From: Streptomyces sp. H39-S7
GTDB lineage: Bacteria; Actinomycetota; Actinomycetes; Streptomycetales; Streptomycetaceae
Direction: 5' to 3'
Assembly: GCF_027158205.1 (NCBI RefSeq)
Contig: NZ_JAPVLU010000004.1
Coordinates: forward strand, 86,868 to 150,867
Length of the DNA: 64,000 bases
The translations under genes were made by a program, and so were the position numbers. Positions 34,467 through 43,655 of this stretch are shown in pieces. Within the stretch, counting starts at the first letter, position 1; each line of letters begins with the position of its first letter. Below the pieces are notes generated by a model. That model saw nothing but the letters and a program-made list of their open reading frames with translations, was not told where the DNA came from and searched no databases.

Positions 34467-36743
34467 TCAGCCCCCGTCGGGGCCGCCGTCCCTGCCGTCC
34501 CCGCCGCCGTCGCCGGCTCCGCCGACCGCTCCGCCGCTGGGCAGCAGGGTCGGGGGTCCGCTGGTCGGGGGCGGGGTGTCGGTGGGGGTCTCCGTCGGGG
34601 TTTCGGACGGCGTCTGGGACGGGGTCTGGGACGGCGTCTGCGAGGGCGGGCTGGACGGGGTCTGGGGCGGGGTGGTGGACGGTGTCGCTGACGTGGGTGG
34701 TGTGGTGGGGGCCTCGGTCGGGGCGGCGGCGCCGTCCTGCAGTTCGAGGTCGAAGTCGATGTCCTCGGTGCCGCTGAGGGCGGCCTCGGTGTAGGAGGCC
34801 CAGACTTCGCCGGGCGCGCCGCCGCCGTTCACGCGGTCGACTCCCAGGGCGCCGTTGAGCGACTTGTGGTCGCCGGTGTCGGGGTCCTGGCCCATCACGG
34901 CGACGACGGTGGCGAGGTTCGGCGTGTAGCCGGCGAACCAGGCGGCCTGGTCCTCGTCGATGGTGCCGGTCTTGGCGGCGGAGGTGTGGCCGGACTCCTG
35001 GGCGACGGAGGCGGTGCCGCCGTCGACGACGCTCTGCAGGATGGACGTGGTGGTGTCGGCCGCCTCGCGGGGGACGGCCTGCCGGCTGTCGCGGTGGGGG
35101 AGGCTGAGGTCGCCGTTGTCCTTGGTGATCTTCTCGACGAGGGTGTACGGGATGTACTTGCCGTGGTTGGCGAGGGTCGCGTAGGTCTGGGCCATCTGGA
35201 GGGGGCTGGCCTCGGTGACGCCGAGGGCCATGGAGGGCACGTTCTCCAGCTTCACGGACTCGGGCATGCCGAGGGCGCGCACGGTCTCGTTGACCTTGGA
35301 GGGCCCGACGTCCTGGGCCATCTGCGCGTAGACCGCGTTGACGGACTTGTCCATCGCCTTGGTGACGGTGATGTCGCCGTAGCTGCGCCCGTCCTCGTTG
35401 GGCGGCGCGTAGCCGACCGGGCCGTTGGGGCCGATCACCGGGCGGCGGTTGTCGCCGTTGTAGATGGTGCGCGGGGTGATCGGGCGGTCGTCCTGGGTCT
35501 GGGAGTTGTTCTGGACGGCGGAGGCGAAGATGAAGGGCTTGAACGTCGAGCCGACCGCGTAGTCGGTGCGGGTGGCGTTGTTGACGTACTGCTTGGTGTA
35601 GTCGATGCCGCCGTACAGGGCGACGACCTTGCCGGTGGCGGGGTCGATGGAGGCGCCGCCGGCGCGGACGTAGCTGTCGGCCTTGGTGGTGCCGAGCTGG
35701 TCGTAGACGTTCTTCTTGGTGGCGGCGACGAAGGCGTCCTCCTTGGGCTTCTGGATGGTGGTGACGATCCGGTAGCCGCCGGCGCGCAGGGTTTCGGCGT
35801 CGATGATGTTGTTGTCGTCGAGGTAGTCGTTGACGGCCTCGATGATGTAGCCGCGCTGGCCGGACTTGCTGGCGGCGGGCTTGGGCTTGCCGGGGGTGGG
35901 GAATTTGGTGACGGCGCGTTCGGCGGCGCCGAGCCAGCCTTCCTTCACCATGCCGTCGAGGACGTAGTTCCACCGGGCCTCGGCCTTGGCGCGGTTCTGG
36001 GGGTGGGCGACGACGTCGTACTCGCTGGGGGCGTTGAGGAGGGTGGCGAGGTAGGCGCCTTCGGCGGTGGTGAGCTGGTCGGCGTCCTTGCTGAAGTAGG
36101 CCCGGGAGGCGGCCTGGATGCCGTACGAGTTGCGGCCGAAGTAGCTGGTGTTCAGATACCCCTCGAGGATTTCGTCCTTGGTCTCGTTGCGATCGAGTTT
36201 GATCGCGATGAAGAACTCCTTGACCTTGCGGAGTGCGGTCTGCTCCTGGTTGAGGTAGTAGTTCTTCACGTACTGCTGGGTGATCGTGGAGCCGGACTGC
36301 TTGCCCTTGCCGGTGACGGTGTTCCAGGCGGCGCGGATCATCGCTTTCGGGCTGACGGCGGACTCGTGGTAAAAGCCGCGGTCCTCGGCGGAGAGTGCCG
36401 CGTACTGGGCGGTCCTGGCGATCTGCGCGAGGGTGACGTTCTCGCGGTTGATCTCGCCGTCGCGGGCCAGTTCGGTCTTGCCGTCGGCGTAGAAGTAGAC
36501 GTTGCTCTGGGCGGTGGCGGCGGCGTTGGGGTTCGGGATCGGCACCAGGGCGTAGCCGAGGAAGAACCCGCCGACGCAGATGAGCAGGACGACGATGACG
36601 GTGCTGGTCACCATCCGCCAGGTCGGGATGAGCCGGCCGAGGCCGGTGCGCTTGGGCCGTCCCCTGCGGTTGAGGGCCGGCGGTCGGGGCTCCCAGCCTG
36701 GCGAAGCGTTACTGCTTTTCTGCTGCTCCGGCTCGTCGCTCAT
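34467..36743 (-). CDS. Bifunctional penicillin-binding protein (class A, GT51 plus transpeptidase)
   Basis: This 758 aa protein (ATG 36743, GGAGGAG about ten bases upstream; an in-frame ATG at 36803 is the alternative) has a cytoplasmic start and one membrane helix (TSTVIVVLLICVGGFFLGY). The GT51 glycosyltransferase domain carries SAEDRGFYHE and KGKQSGSTITQQYVKN. The transpeptidase carries GSTFKPF, SVN and KTGT. No PASTA domain is present. The tail from about residue 660 is Thr/Pro/Ser repeats (TPSQTPSQTPSETPTE) ending Gly/Asp-rich, probably a wall-spanning flexible segment. It polymerises and cross-links peptidoglycan. The 289-base divergent gap to the ABC operon holds no gene. Confidence 0.94.
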   Translation of the reverse strand: MSDEPEQQKSSNASPGWEPRPPALNRRGRPKRTGLGRLIPTWRMVTSTVIVVLLICVGGFFLGYALVPIPNPNAAATAQSNVYFYADGKTELARDGEINRENVTLAQIARTAQYAALSAEDRGFYHESAVSPKAMIRAAWNTVTGKGKQSGSTITQQYVKNYYLNQEQTALRKVKEFFIAIKLDRNETKDEILEGYLNTSYFGRNSYGIQAASRAYFSKDADQLTTAEGAYLATLLNAPSEYDVVAHPQNRAKAEARWNYVLDGMVKEGWLGAAERAVTKFPTPGKPKPAASKSGQRGYIIEAVNDYLDDNNIIDAETLRAGGYRIVTTIQKPKEDAFVAATKKNVYDQLGTTKADSYVRAGGASIDPATGKVVALYGGIDYTKQYVNNATRTDYAVGSTFKPFIFASAVQNNSQTQDDRPITPRTIYNGDNRRPVIGPNGPVGYAPPNEDGRSYGDITVTKAMDKSVNAVYAQMAQDVGPSKVNETVRALGMPESVKLENVPSMALGVTEASPLQMAQTYATLANHGKYIPYTLVEKITKDNGDLSLPHRDSRQAVPREAADTTTSILQSVVDGGTASVAQESGHTSAAKTGTIDEDQAAWFAGYTPNLATVVAVMGQDPDTGDHKSLNGALGVDRVNGGGAPGEVWASYTEAALSGTEDIDFDLELQDGAAAPTEAPTTPPTSATPSTTPPQTPSSPPSQTPSQTPSQTPSETPTETPTDTPPPTSGPPTLLPSGGAVGGAGDGGGDGRDGGPDGG

Positions 36744-37032
36744 GTCTGTTAGGACTCCTCCGCCGCCGCCGGGGTTGGTCCGCGACGGAACATCTTGGGT
36801 CAATCGTTACGTACGCCCCGTTGAACACTGTCGCATCATCCGTGCTTGTGCGATCAACGCCGCGCACCCGTGACAGGGCTGTGACAGGCCGAACGGCTGA
36901 TCCGGGCCACTCGAACGGGTGGAAAACCATTGGCACCTCCCCCCGATGGGCGATTAAGCTCGGCGGCTTTGGCGCGAACGGCGGGTGCGGGTCCGGGCCC
37001 GGTCCGGGCCCTGACGGAGGGGACGTGGGGCG

Positions 37033-37842
37033 GTGGGCGGCCTTCGGCTGTACGCGGCGGTCGCATGGAGCGGCTTCCGGCGGTTCGCGACGTACCGGGT
37101 GGCGACGGCCGCGGGCGTCTTCACCAACACGGTCTTCGGTTTCATCCTCGCCTACACCTATATCGCGCTGTGGGACGCGCGTCCCGGGTTGGGCGGGTAC
37201 GACCGGTCCCAGGCGTTGACGTATGTGTGGATCGGCCAGGCGCTGCTGATGGCCACGGCGATGATGGGCGGCGGATTCCAGGACGAGTTGATCGAGCGGG
37301 TGCGTACCGGGGATGTGGCGATCGACCTGTACCGGCCCGCCGACCTGCAGTTGTGGTGGCTCGCCACCGACCTGGGCCGGGCGGCCTTCCATCTGCTGGG
37401 CCGGGGCGTCGTGCCGATGCTGATCGGCTCGCTCGCCTTCGATCTGACGCTGCCGGCGTCCCCGCTGACCTGGCTGCTGTTCCTGGTGTCGGTGGCGCTG
37501 GGGGTCGTCGTCAGCTTCGCGTTGCGCTATCTCGTCGTACTGAGCGCGTTCTGGCTGCTCGACGGTGCCGGGGTCAGCCAGATCGCCGGGTTGGCGAGCA
37601 TGTTCTTCTCCGGCGCGCTGCTGCCGCTGACGGTGTTCCCCGGCTGGCTGGGGGAGGTGGCGCGGGCCCTGCCGTGGGCGGCGCTGCAGCAGATTCCCGC
37701 CGATGTCTTCCTCGGCCGGCACACCGGCACCGGGCTGGTGCGGGTGTTCGCCTTCCAGGCGGGCTGGGCGCTGGCGCTGCTGGGGGCGGGGCGGGCGCTG
37801 CAGTCCGTGGCGACCAGGAAGGTGGTGGTGCAGGGTGGATGA
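37033..37842 (+). CDS. ABC-2 type exporter permease, first of two
   Basis: This 269 aa membrane protein starts at a GTG. It has about six helices, including TVFGFILAYTYIAL, TWLLFLVSVALGVVVSF and MFFSGALLPLTVFPGWLGEV. It matches ABC-2-like permeases that come in pairs with a Bcr-type ATPase. Eight bases of its 3' end overlap the second permease gene. The exporter substrate is unknown; related systems move lipids, antibiotics or polysaccharide. Confidence 0.85.
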   Translation: MGGLRLYAAVAWSGFRRFATYRVATAAGVFTNTVFGFILAYTYIALWDARPGLGGYDRSQALTYVWIGQALLMATAMMGGGFQDELIERVRTGDVAIDLYRPADLQLWWLATDLGRAAFHLLGRGVVPMLIGSLAFDLTLPASPLTWLLFLVSVALGVVVSFALRYLVVLSAFWLLDGAGVSQIAGLASMFFSGALLPLTVFPGWLGEVARALPWAALQQIPADVFLGRHTGTGLVRVFAFQAGWALALLGAGRALQSVATRKVVVQGG

Positions 37843-38704
37843 GGGAGCGGCGTTGGCGTTCGCCGAGGAGCGCGCCGCAGAGCGCACCGAAGAGCGTCCG
37901 CTGGTCGACGGGCTGCGGGCGTACGGGTTGATCGTCGCGATGTGGGTGCGCTCCACGATGGCGTACCGGGCGTCGTTCCTGATGACCGCGCTCGGGAACT
38001 TCGCGACCACCGGCCTGGACTTCGCCACGATTCTGCTGATGTTCTCGCACGTCACGACGTTGGGCGGGTTCACGTTGCCCGAGGTGGCGTTCCTGTACGG
38101 GACGACCAGTACCGCCTTCGGGCTCGCCGATCTGACGATGGGCAGCATGGAGCGGCTCGGGCGCCGGGTACGGGACGGCACGCTGGACACGCTGCTGTTG
38201 CGCCCGGTGCCGGTACTCGCGCAGGTGGCCGCCGACCGGTTCGCGCTGCGGCGGCTGGGGCGCATCACCCAGGGCTTGCTGGTGCTGGGCTGGTCGCTGA
38301 GCCGGCTGGACATCGACTGGACCGTGCTGAAGGTGGCGATGATGCCGATGATGCTGCTCAGCGGGGGTGCGATCTTCGGGGCGGTGTTCGTGGCCGGGGC
38401 GGCCTTCCAGTTCTGGGCGGGGGACGCCTCCGAGGTGCAGAACTCCTTCACGTACGGCGGGAACACGCTGCTGCAGTACCCGCCGTCGATCTTCGCCACG
38501 GACCTGGTGCGCGGCGTCACCTTCATCGTGCCGCTGGCGTTCGTCAACTGGCTGCCCGCGCTGCGCATTCTGGGCCGCGACGATCCGCTGGCGCTGCCGG
38601 GGTGGCTGGACTTCGCGTCGCCGCTGGTGGCCGTGGTGTGCTGCGCGGTGGCCGGTCTGGCGTGGCGGACGGGCCTGCGGTCGTACCGGAGCACGGGAAG
38701 CTGA
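37835..38704 (+). CDS. ABC-2 type exporter permease, second of two
   Basis: This 289 aa protein starts at a GTG within the end of the upstream gene. It has about six helices and a charged N-terminus (EERAAERTEERP). Segments such as GTTSTAFGLADLTMGSMERL and FVNWLPALRILGRDDPL fit the same DUF990-like permease group as its neighbour. With the ATPase 20 bases downstream, the three genes form an exporter operon. Confidence 0.85.
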   Translation: MDEGAALAFAEERAAERTEERPLVDGLRAYGLIVAMWVRSTMAYRASFLMTALGNFATTGLDFATILLMFSHVTTLGGFTLPEVAFLYGTTSTAFGLADLTMGSMERLGRRVRDGTLDTLLLRPVPVLAQVAADRFALRRLGRITQGLLVLGWSLSRLDIDWTVLKVAMMPMMLLSGGAIFGAVFVAGAAFQFWAGDASEVQNSFTYGGNTLLQYPPSIFATDLVRGVTFIVPLAFVNWLPALRILGRDDPLALPGWLDFASPLVAVVCCAVAGLAWRTGLRSYRSTGS

Positions 38705-38724
38705 GGGAACGGAAGGTGGGGACA

Positions 38725-39717
38725 GTGGACGGTGGCGACGCGCACATCCAGGTCGACGCGGTGGAGAAGGTCTTCGACGTGCGCCGGAAGGCCGGGCGGT
38801 GGCGTCGTGAGCGGCACCAGGTGCGGGCGGTCGACGGAATCTCGTTCTCGGTGCCGCGCGGCGAGATGGTCGGGTACATCGGGCCGAACGGGGCCGGGAA
38901 GTCCACCACCATCAAGATGCTGACCGGGATCCTGATGCCGAGCGGGGGACGGGTGCGGGTCGCGGGGATCGATCCGACGCGGGACCGGACGAAGCTTGCG
39001 CGGCGGATCGGGGTGGTCTTCGGGCAGCGCACCACGCTGTGGTGGGATCTGCCGCTGAAGGACTCCTACCAGCTGGTGCGGCGGATGTACCGGATCGGGG
39101 ACGGGCGGTACGCGAGGAACCTCGCGCGCTGCGTCGACCTCCTCGACCTCGGGCCGCTGCTGGACGTGCCGGTGCGCCAGTTGTCGCTGGGGCAGCGGAT
39201 GCGCGGCGACATCGCGGCGGCGCTGCTGCACGATCCGGAGGTGCTGTACCTGGACGAGCCGACGATCGGTCTCGACGTGGTCAGCAAGGCGAAGGTGCGG
39301 GAGTTCCTGCGGACGGTCAACACCGAGCAGGGCACGACCGTGCTGCTGACCACGCACGATCTGACCGACATCGAGCAGCTCTGCGAGCGGGTCATGGTCA
39401 TCGACCACGGGCGGCTGATGTACGACGGCGGTCTGGACGGGCTGCACGCGGTGGGGGAGAGCGAGCGCACGCTCGTCGTCGACTTCGAACGGGAGGTGCC
39501 GGCGGTGGTGGTGGCCGGCGCGCGGTGCGTGAAGGTCGAGGGGCCGCGGCAGTGGCTAGCGTTCCCCGCGGCGGCCAGCGCCGCGCCGCTGGTCGCCGAA
39601 CTGGCGGCGCGCTATCCGCTGGTGGACCTGGCGGTGCGGGAGCCGGCGATCGAGGACGTCATCGCGCGGATGTACTCGACGGTGCCGGCGCAGCCGGCCA
39701 GGGGTTCAGCGCAGTGA
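38725..39717 (+). CDS. ABC exporter ATP-binding protein
   Basis: This is a 330 aa protein from GTG 38725, with GGAAGG eight bases upstream. Walker A is GPNGAGKSTT, the signature LSLGQRMRGDIAAALLHDPE is of the ABC-2 exporter type, Walker B is VLYLDEPTIGLD and the switch His is in LTTHD. The C-terminal 90 residues are a family-typical domain. Its last 12 bases overlap the convergent aminotransferase gene. It powers the two permeases upstream. Confidence 0.92.
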   Translation: MDGGDAHIQVDAVEKVFDVRRKAGRWRRERHQVRAVDGISFSVPRGEMVGYIGPNGAGKSTTIKMLTGILMPSGGRVRVAGIDPTRDRTKLARRIGVVFGQRTTLWWDLPLKDSYQLVRRMYRIGDGRYARNLARCVDLLDLGPLLDVPVRQLSLGQRMRGDIAAALLHDPEVLYLDEPTIGLDVVSKAKVREFLRTVNTEQGTTVLLTTHDLTDIEQLCERVMVIDHGRLMYDGGLDGLHAVGESERTLVVDFEREVPAVVVAGARCVKVEGPRQWLAFPAAASAAPLVAELAARYPLVDLAVREPAIEDVIARMYSTVPAQPARGSAQ

Positions 39718-40848
39718 GCTGAGGGCGGCGTGCACCCGATCGACGGCGGCCAGTGGCGTCGAGGCGTGCGCCGACAGGCGCAGCGAGTCCGTGCGGACGG
39801 TGGGGGTGACCTCGTATCCGTGCAGCGCCTTGGCGACGAGGCGCGGGTCGGTGCCGGGGACGCGGAAGGAGACGATGCCGGCGCGCTGCTCGGGGGCGAC
39901 GGGGGAGAGCACCTCGCCGCCGCAGGCCAGAACGGTGTCGATGAGTTGGGCCACCCGGGTGGTGATGTGCTCCTCGATGGCGGGCACCCCGGACCGTTCG
40001 ACCAGTTCCAGGGCGGCGGCGAGGGCGGCCGCGGTGACGGGGCTCAGGTTGGTGATGCTCCACCGCCGGGCGCCGGCGGCGGGCGGGTGCTCGCGGTCGT
40101 CAAAGACTCCCGCGTCCTCGACGCCGGTCCAGCCGGTGAGGGTGGGCTCCAGCCGTTCCAGCGCCCGGTCGGACAGGGCGGCGAAGCCGGTGCCCCAGCC
40201 GGCCCGCAGCCACTTCTGGCCGCCGGTGACGACGACGTCCGCGGCCTGCCAGGGCAGGTCGGCGATGCCGAAGCCCTGGATGGCGTCGACGACGAGCAGC
40301 CGGTCGCCGATCACCTCGCGGACCGCGGCGAGGTCGGCGCGCTGGCCGGTGCGGAAGTCCACGGCGCTCAGCGCGACGGCCACCACGTCGTCGCCCCCGG
40401 GACCGGTCAGGGCTTCGCGGACGGTGTCAGGGGTGATCAGGCCCCGCTGGTCGGGCTCCAGCGGGCGCGGTGCGGCCCGGCCGAGTTCCGCGGCGCGCCG
40501 CCAGGGGTACTGGTTGGAGGGGAACTCGCCCGACGGAACGAGGACGGTGCCTCCGGTGATGCCGAAGGCGGCGTGGAACAGGCCGGTGGACGTGTTCGGC
40601 AGCAGCACGACGTGGCCGGGGTCGGTCCCGGCCAGCCGGGCGGCGGCCTCCCGGGCCCGGGGCTCGGCGCGCATCAGGTCGTCCACCGTGCTGTGGGTGG
40701 CGCGCGCGGAGTCGGCCAGGGCCTGCGCGGTGGCGTCCAGCACGTCGCGGGACGGCGGGCCGTAGCGCGCGAAGTCCAGGTACCCCTCGGGCTCCTCGAA
40801 GTGTCCGGCGTAGCCGGGCAGCCCTCCGGTCCTGTCCTGCGCTGTCAT
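39706..40848 (-). CDS. Class V aminotransferase / cysteine desulfurase-like PLP enzyme
   Basis: This 380 aa fold-type I PLP enzyme has the PLP lysine in VVVTGGQKWLRAGWG and the phosphate and cofactor region LPNTSTGLFHAAFGI and VVDAIQGFG. The C-terminal lobe has TPTVRTDSLRLSAH. It resembles SufS/kynureninase-like class V members, without a mobile cysteine loop obvious enough to call a desulfurase. The substrate is unknown. It is tail-to-tail with the ABC ATPase and divergent from the DUF445 gene. Confidence 0.88.
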   Translation of the reverse strand: MTAQDRTGGLPGYAGHFEEPEGYLDFARYGPPSRDVLDATAQALADSARATHSTVDDLMRAEPRAREAAARLAGTDPGHVVLLPNTSTGLFHAAFGITGGTVLVPSGEFPSNQYPWRRAAELGRAAPRPLEPDQRGLITPDTVREALTGPGGDDVVAVALSAVDFRTGQRADLAAVREVIGDRLLVVDAIQGFGIADLPWQAADVVVTGGQKWLRAGWGTGFAALSDRALERLEPTLTGWTGVEDAGVFDDREHPPAAGARRWSITNLSPVTAAALAAALELVERSGVPAIEEHITTRVAQLIDTVLACGGEVLSPVAPEQRAGIVSFRVPGTDPRLVAKALHGYEVTPTVRTDSLRLSAHASTPLAAVDRVHAALSSLR

Positions 40849-40979
40849 CGCGGCTCGCTCCTTCGCTGGGGGGTTCCGGGACGGCGTCGGCAGCCGTCCG
40901 CCGTTCCTGGCGTGACTTCCCGGGACGCGGGGAACCTGTTGTTCGTTCCCAGGTTGGCAGTGGCGGTGACGATACGCGG

Positions 40980-42344
40980 GTGGAGCGGATGGAAGCAGCG
41001 GTAGTGAGCGATCCGGATGGCGGCCGGCGCGACGGCCCGGTCGGTGGTGCCGAAGGTCCGCGGGGCGGTCCGGGCGCGGCGCTGAGCGCCGCGGAGGTCG
41101 CCGACGAGGGCCGGCGCCGTGGGGTCCGCCGGATGAAGGTGATCGCGACCGGGCTGCTGCTGGCCGCGACGGTGGTGTACGCCCTGGCGAAGTGGGCGGA
41201 CTCGGAGGGCGCCGGTTCCTGGGCGGGGTACGTGGCCGCCGCCGCGGAGGCGGGCATGGTGGGTGCGATGGCGGACTGGTTCGCCGTCACGGCGCTGTTC
41301 CGCCGCCCGCTGGGACTGCCGATCCCGCACACCGCGATCATCCCGACGAAGAAGGACGCCCTGGGGCACAGCCTGGGCGATTTCGTCGGCGAGAACTTCC
41401 TGTCGGCGGATGTCGTCAGGACCCGGCTGCGGGCCGTCGGCATCGGCTCGCGGCTCGGCAGCTGGCTCGCGGACCCCGAGCACGCCGACAAGGTGACGGA
41501 GCAGGCCGCGGCGGCGCTGCGCGGTGTGCTGAAGGTGCTGCGGGACTCCGACGTGCAGGCGGTGGTCGGTGAGGCGATCACCCGGCGCGCCGAGGGCCAG
41601 GAGGTGGCGCCGGGCGTCGGCAGGATGCTGGAGCGCGTCGTCGAGGACGGCGGGCACCGGCGGGTGGTCGACCTGGTCTGTGTGCGGGCGCACGAGTGGC
41701 TGGTGGAGCACGGCGACTCGGTGATGGACGCGGTGCAGGGCGGCGCGCCGGGGTGGACGCCCCGGTTCGTGGACCGCAAGGTCGGCGAGCGGGTCTACAA
41801 GGAGCTGGTGCGCTTCACCGCCGAGATGCGGGACATGCCGGACCACCCGGCGCGCGGCGCGGTCGACCGGTTCCTCGGGGACTTCGCCGTCGAGCTGCAG
41901 TCCGATCCGGACACCCGGGAGCGTGTCGAGCGGCTGAAGAAGGACCTGCTGGCGCGCGGCGAGGTGCAGGACCTGATCGAGTCGGCCTGGACCGCGGTCC
42001 GCGGCATGGTCGTGGCCGCCGCCGAGGACGAGCGCAGCGAGCTGCGGCTGCGGACCCGGGCGTCGCTGCTGTCGCTGGGCGCCCGGATGGCGACCGACGC
42101 CGCCCTGCAGGCGAAGGTGGACGGCTGGCTGGAGGACGCCGCCACGTATGTGGTGACGACCTACCGGGACGAGATCACGTCGCTGATCACCGAGACGGTG
42201 GCCGGCTGGGACGCCGACCAGACGTCGCGCAAGATCGAGGCGCATGTGGGGCGCGACCTCCAGTTCATCCGGATCAACGGAACGGTGGTGGGCGCGCTGG
42301 CGGGGCTCGCGATCTACACGGCGTCGCAGCTCTTCACGGGGTAG
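40980..42344 (+). CDS. DUF445 family membrane protein
   Basis: This is a 454 aa protein from GTG 40980 (ATG at 40989 is also possible). One helix near residues 52-70 (VIATGLLLAATVVYALA) precedes the DUF445 signature AAEAGMVGAMADWFAVTALF RRPLG (one run, spaced here only for reading). A long helical middle region follows, with a final helix at the C-terminus (VGALAGLAIYTASQLF). Both ends are probably membrane-embedded, with the helical body in the cytoplasm. The family is widespread but functionally uncharacterised. Confidence 0.9.
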   Translation: MERMEAAVVSDPDGGRRDGPVGGAEGPRGGPGAALSAAEVADEGRRRGVRRMKVIATGLLLAATVVYALAKWADSEGAGSWAGYVAAAAEAGMVGAMADWFAVTALFRRPLGLPIPHTAIIPTKKDALGHSLGDFVGENFLSADVVRTRLRAVGIGSRLGSWLADPEHADKVTEQAAAALRGVLKVLRDSDVQAVVGEAITRRAEGQEVAPGVGRMLERVVEDGGHRRVVDLVCVRAHEWLVEHGDSVMDAVQGGAPGWTPRFVDRKVGERVYKELVRFTAEMRDMPDHPARGAVDRFLGDFAVELQSDPDTRERVERLKKDLLARGEVQDLIESAWTAVRGMVVAAAEDERSELRLRTRASLLSLGARMATDAALQAKVDGWLEDAATYVVTTYRDEITSLITETVAGWDADQTSRKIEAHVGRDLQFIRINGTVVGALAGLAIYTASQLFTG

Positions 42345-42368
42345 TCCACCGGCCGTATCGTCACCCGC

Positions 42369-43187
42369 ATGACGGTGCGTCAGAAATCAGGGCCCGCGCG
42401 GGTCGTCGTCCAGGCCCGGGGGCGGCTGCTGCGCAGCGGCGGCTCCCGGCGGACCCCGCTGGGGCGGGCGCTGTGGGGCGCCGCCGAACTCGGCGTGACG
42501 TTCGGGGTCGTCGTGCTGCTGCTGGTGGCGCACCAGTTGTGGTGGACGAACCTGCGGGCGCACGAGTCCGCGCGGCGCGAGGTCGCGGCGCTGGAGCGGC
42601 AGTGGGAGGCGGCCCCCGCGCGGGCGGCCGATCCGGACCCGGCGCAGGCGCCCACCGACGCCCCGACGATGGATACATCCGATGACAAGGCGTCGACCAA
42701 GGCCCCTCAGCGGCAGCCGACAGCACCCGAACGGGACGACCTGGCCTACGCCGTGCTCCGCATCCCCGCGATCGGGGTGACCGCCCCGGTCGCCCAGGGC
42801 ATCGGTAAGGGCGCCATCCTCAACCACGGCTACGTCGGCCACTACCCGCAGACCGCGCAGCCCGGCCAGACCGGGAACTTCGCCGTCGCCGGGCACCGCA
42901 ACACCCACGGAGAACCGTTCCGCTACATCAACCGGCTGCGGGCCGGCGACACCATGACCGTCGAGACGGCCACCGGCCGTTTCGTCTACGTCGTGGAGAG
43001 GACCGTCCCGCAGACGTACCCCTCCGACGGATCCGTGATCGCCCCGGTGCCGTTCAGCGCCGTCCACCCGGGCGCCCGCATGACCGGCGCCGGCGCGTAC
43101 ATCACGCTCACCACCTGTACTCCCGAATACACCTCCAAGTACCGGCTGGTGGTGTGGGGACGGCTGAAGTCGGCCCAGGCGCGCTAG
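42369..43187 (+). CDS. Class E sortase
   Basis: This 272 aa membrane-anchored transpeptidase has one N-terminal helix (LGVTFGVVVLLLVAHQLWW), a linker, and a sortase domain from about residue 125 with the catalytic His in VAGHRNTHGEPF and Cys in TLTTCTPEYTSKYRLVVWG. The TLTTCTP form is typical of class E, which in Streptomyces anchors LAxTG proteins such as chaplins. No candidate substrate gene adjoins it. Confidence 0.93.
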   Translation: MTVRQKSGPARVVVQARGRLLRSGGSRRTPLGRALWGAAELGVTFGVVVLLLVAHQLWWTNLRAHESARREVAALERQWEAAPARAADPDPAQAPTDAPTMDTSDDKASTKAPQRQPTAPERDDLAYAVLRIPAIGVTAPVAQGIGKGAILNHGYVGHYPQTAQPGQTGNFAVAGHRNTHGEPFRYINRLRAGDTMTVETATGRFVYVVERTVPQTYPSDGSVIAPVPFSAVHPGARMTGAGAYITLTTCTPEYTSKYRLVVWGRLKSAQAR

Positions 43188-43262
43188 GCCGTGTCTGCAC
43201 CGACCGCGACCCCCTGGGGCTGGTCTACCATCGGAATCCGGACCGACGGAGGAGGCGAGCAC

Positions 43263-43571
43263 ATGCGACGCGACACCGCCGCGTTCCGCCTCTGCGTGGG
43301 CGCGCTGCTCCTCGTCCTGTCCGGGGTCCTGCTGACCCAGACCGGTCTGGTGCCGAGCGCCGCGGCCGCCGCGACCACGGTCGCCGCCGCGCTGCTGTGC
43401 CGCGCCTTCGTCGTCACCGCGGCCTGGGCCGGGCCGGTGGTGCCCGGCCGGATCCGTACGGCGATCCGGGACCGGGAGCGCCGTACGGCCTTCCTCGTCC
43501 AGTGCGATCCCGATGCCTCGGGCCGCCCGCGCCCCCGAGCGCCCGGCCGTCCCGTCCCGACGGCCGCGTAG
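43263..43571 (+). CDS. Small membrane protein upstream of yidC (DUF6412-like)
   Basis: This 102 aa protein from ATG 43263 has GGAGG about eight bases upstream. Two hydrophobic stretches (FRLCVGALLLVLSGVLL and AAAAATTVAAALLCRAFVV) are followed by a basic, Pro-rich tail. It lies 84 bases before a YidC-type insertase gene, and I recall proteins of the DUF6412 family in that position in Streptomyces. The family name is from memory. The function is unknown; it may assist the insertase. Confidence 0.7.
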   Translation: MRRDTAAFRLCVGALLLVLSGVLLTQTGLVPSAAAAATTVAAALLCRAFVVTAAWAGPVVPGRIRTAIRDRERRTAFLVQCDPDASGRPRPRAPGRPVPTAA

Positions 43572-43655
43572 GCGCACCGCTCCCCCCACCGTGCCCGCGC
43601 GGCTCGTCACGCCGACTTCTTCCGGCTCGACGAGACCCCGTGGAGGGCTCACCCC

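Noticed and set aside
34866..36752. A 628-codon plus-strand open frame across the PBP gene
   Set aside because: It is a Gly/Val/Asp-rich complement of a clear bifunctional PBP with all catalytic motifs on the other strand.
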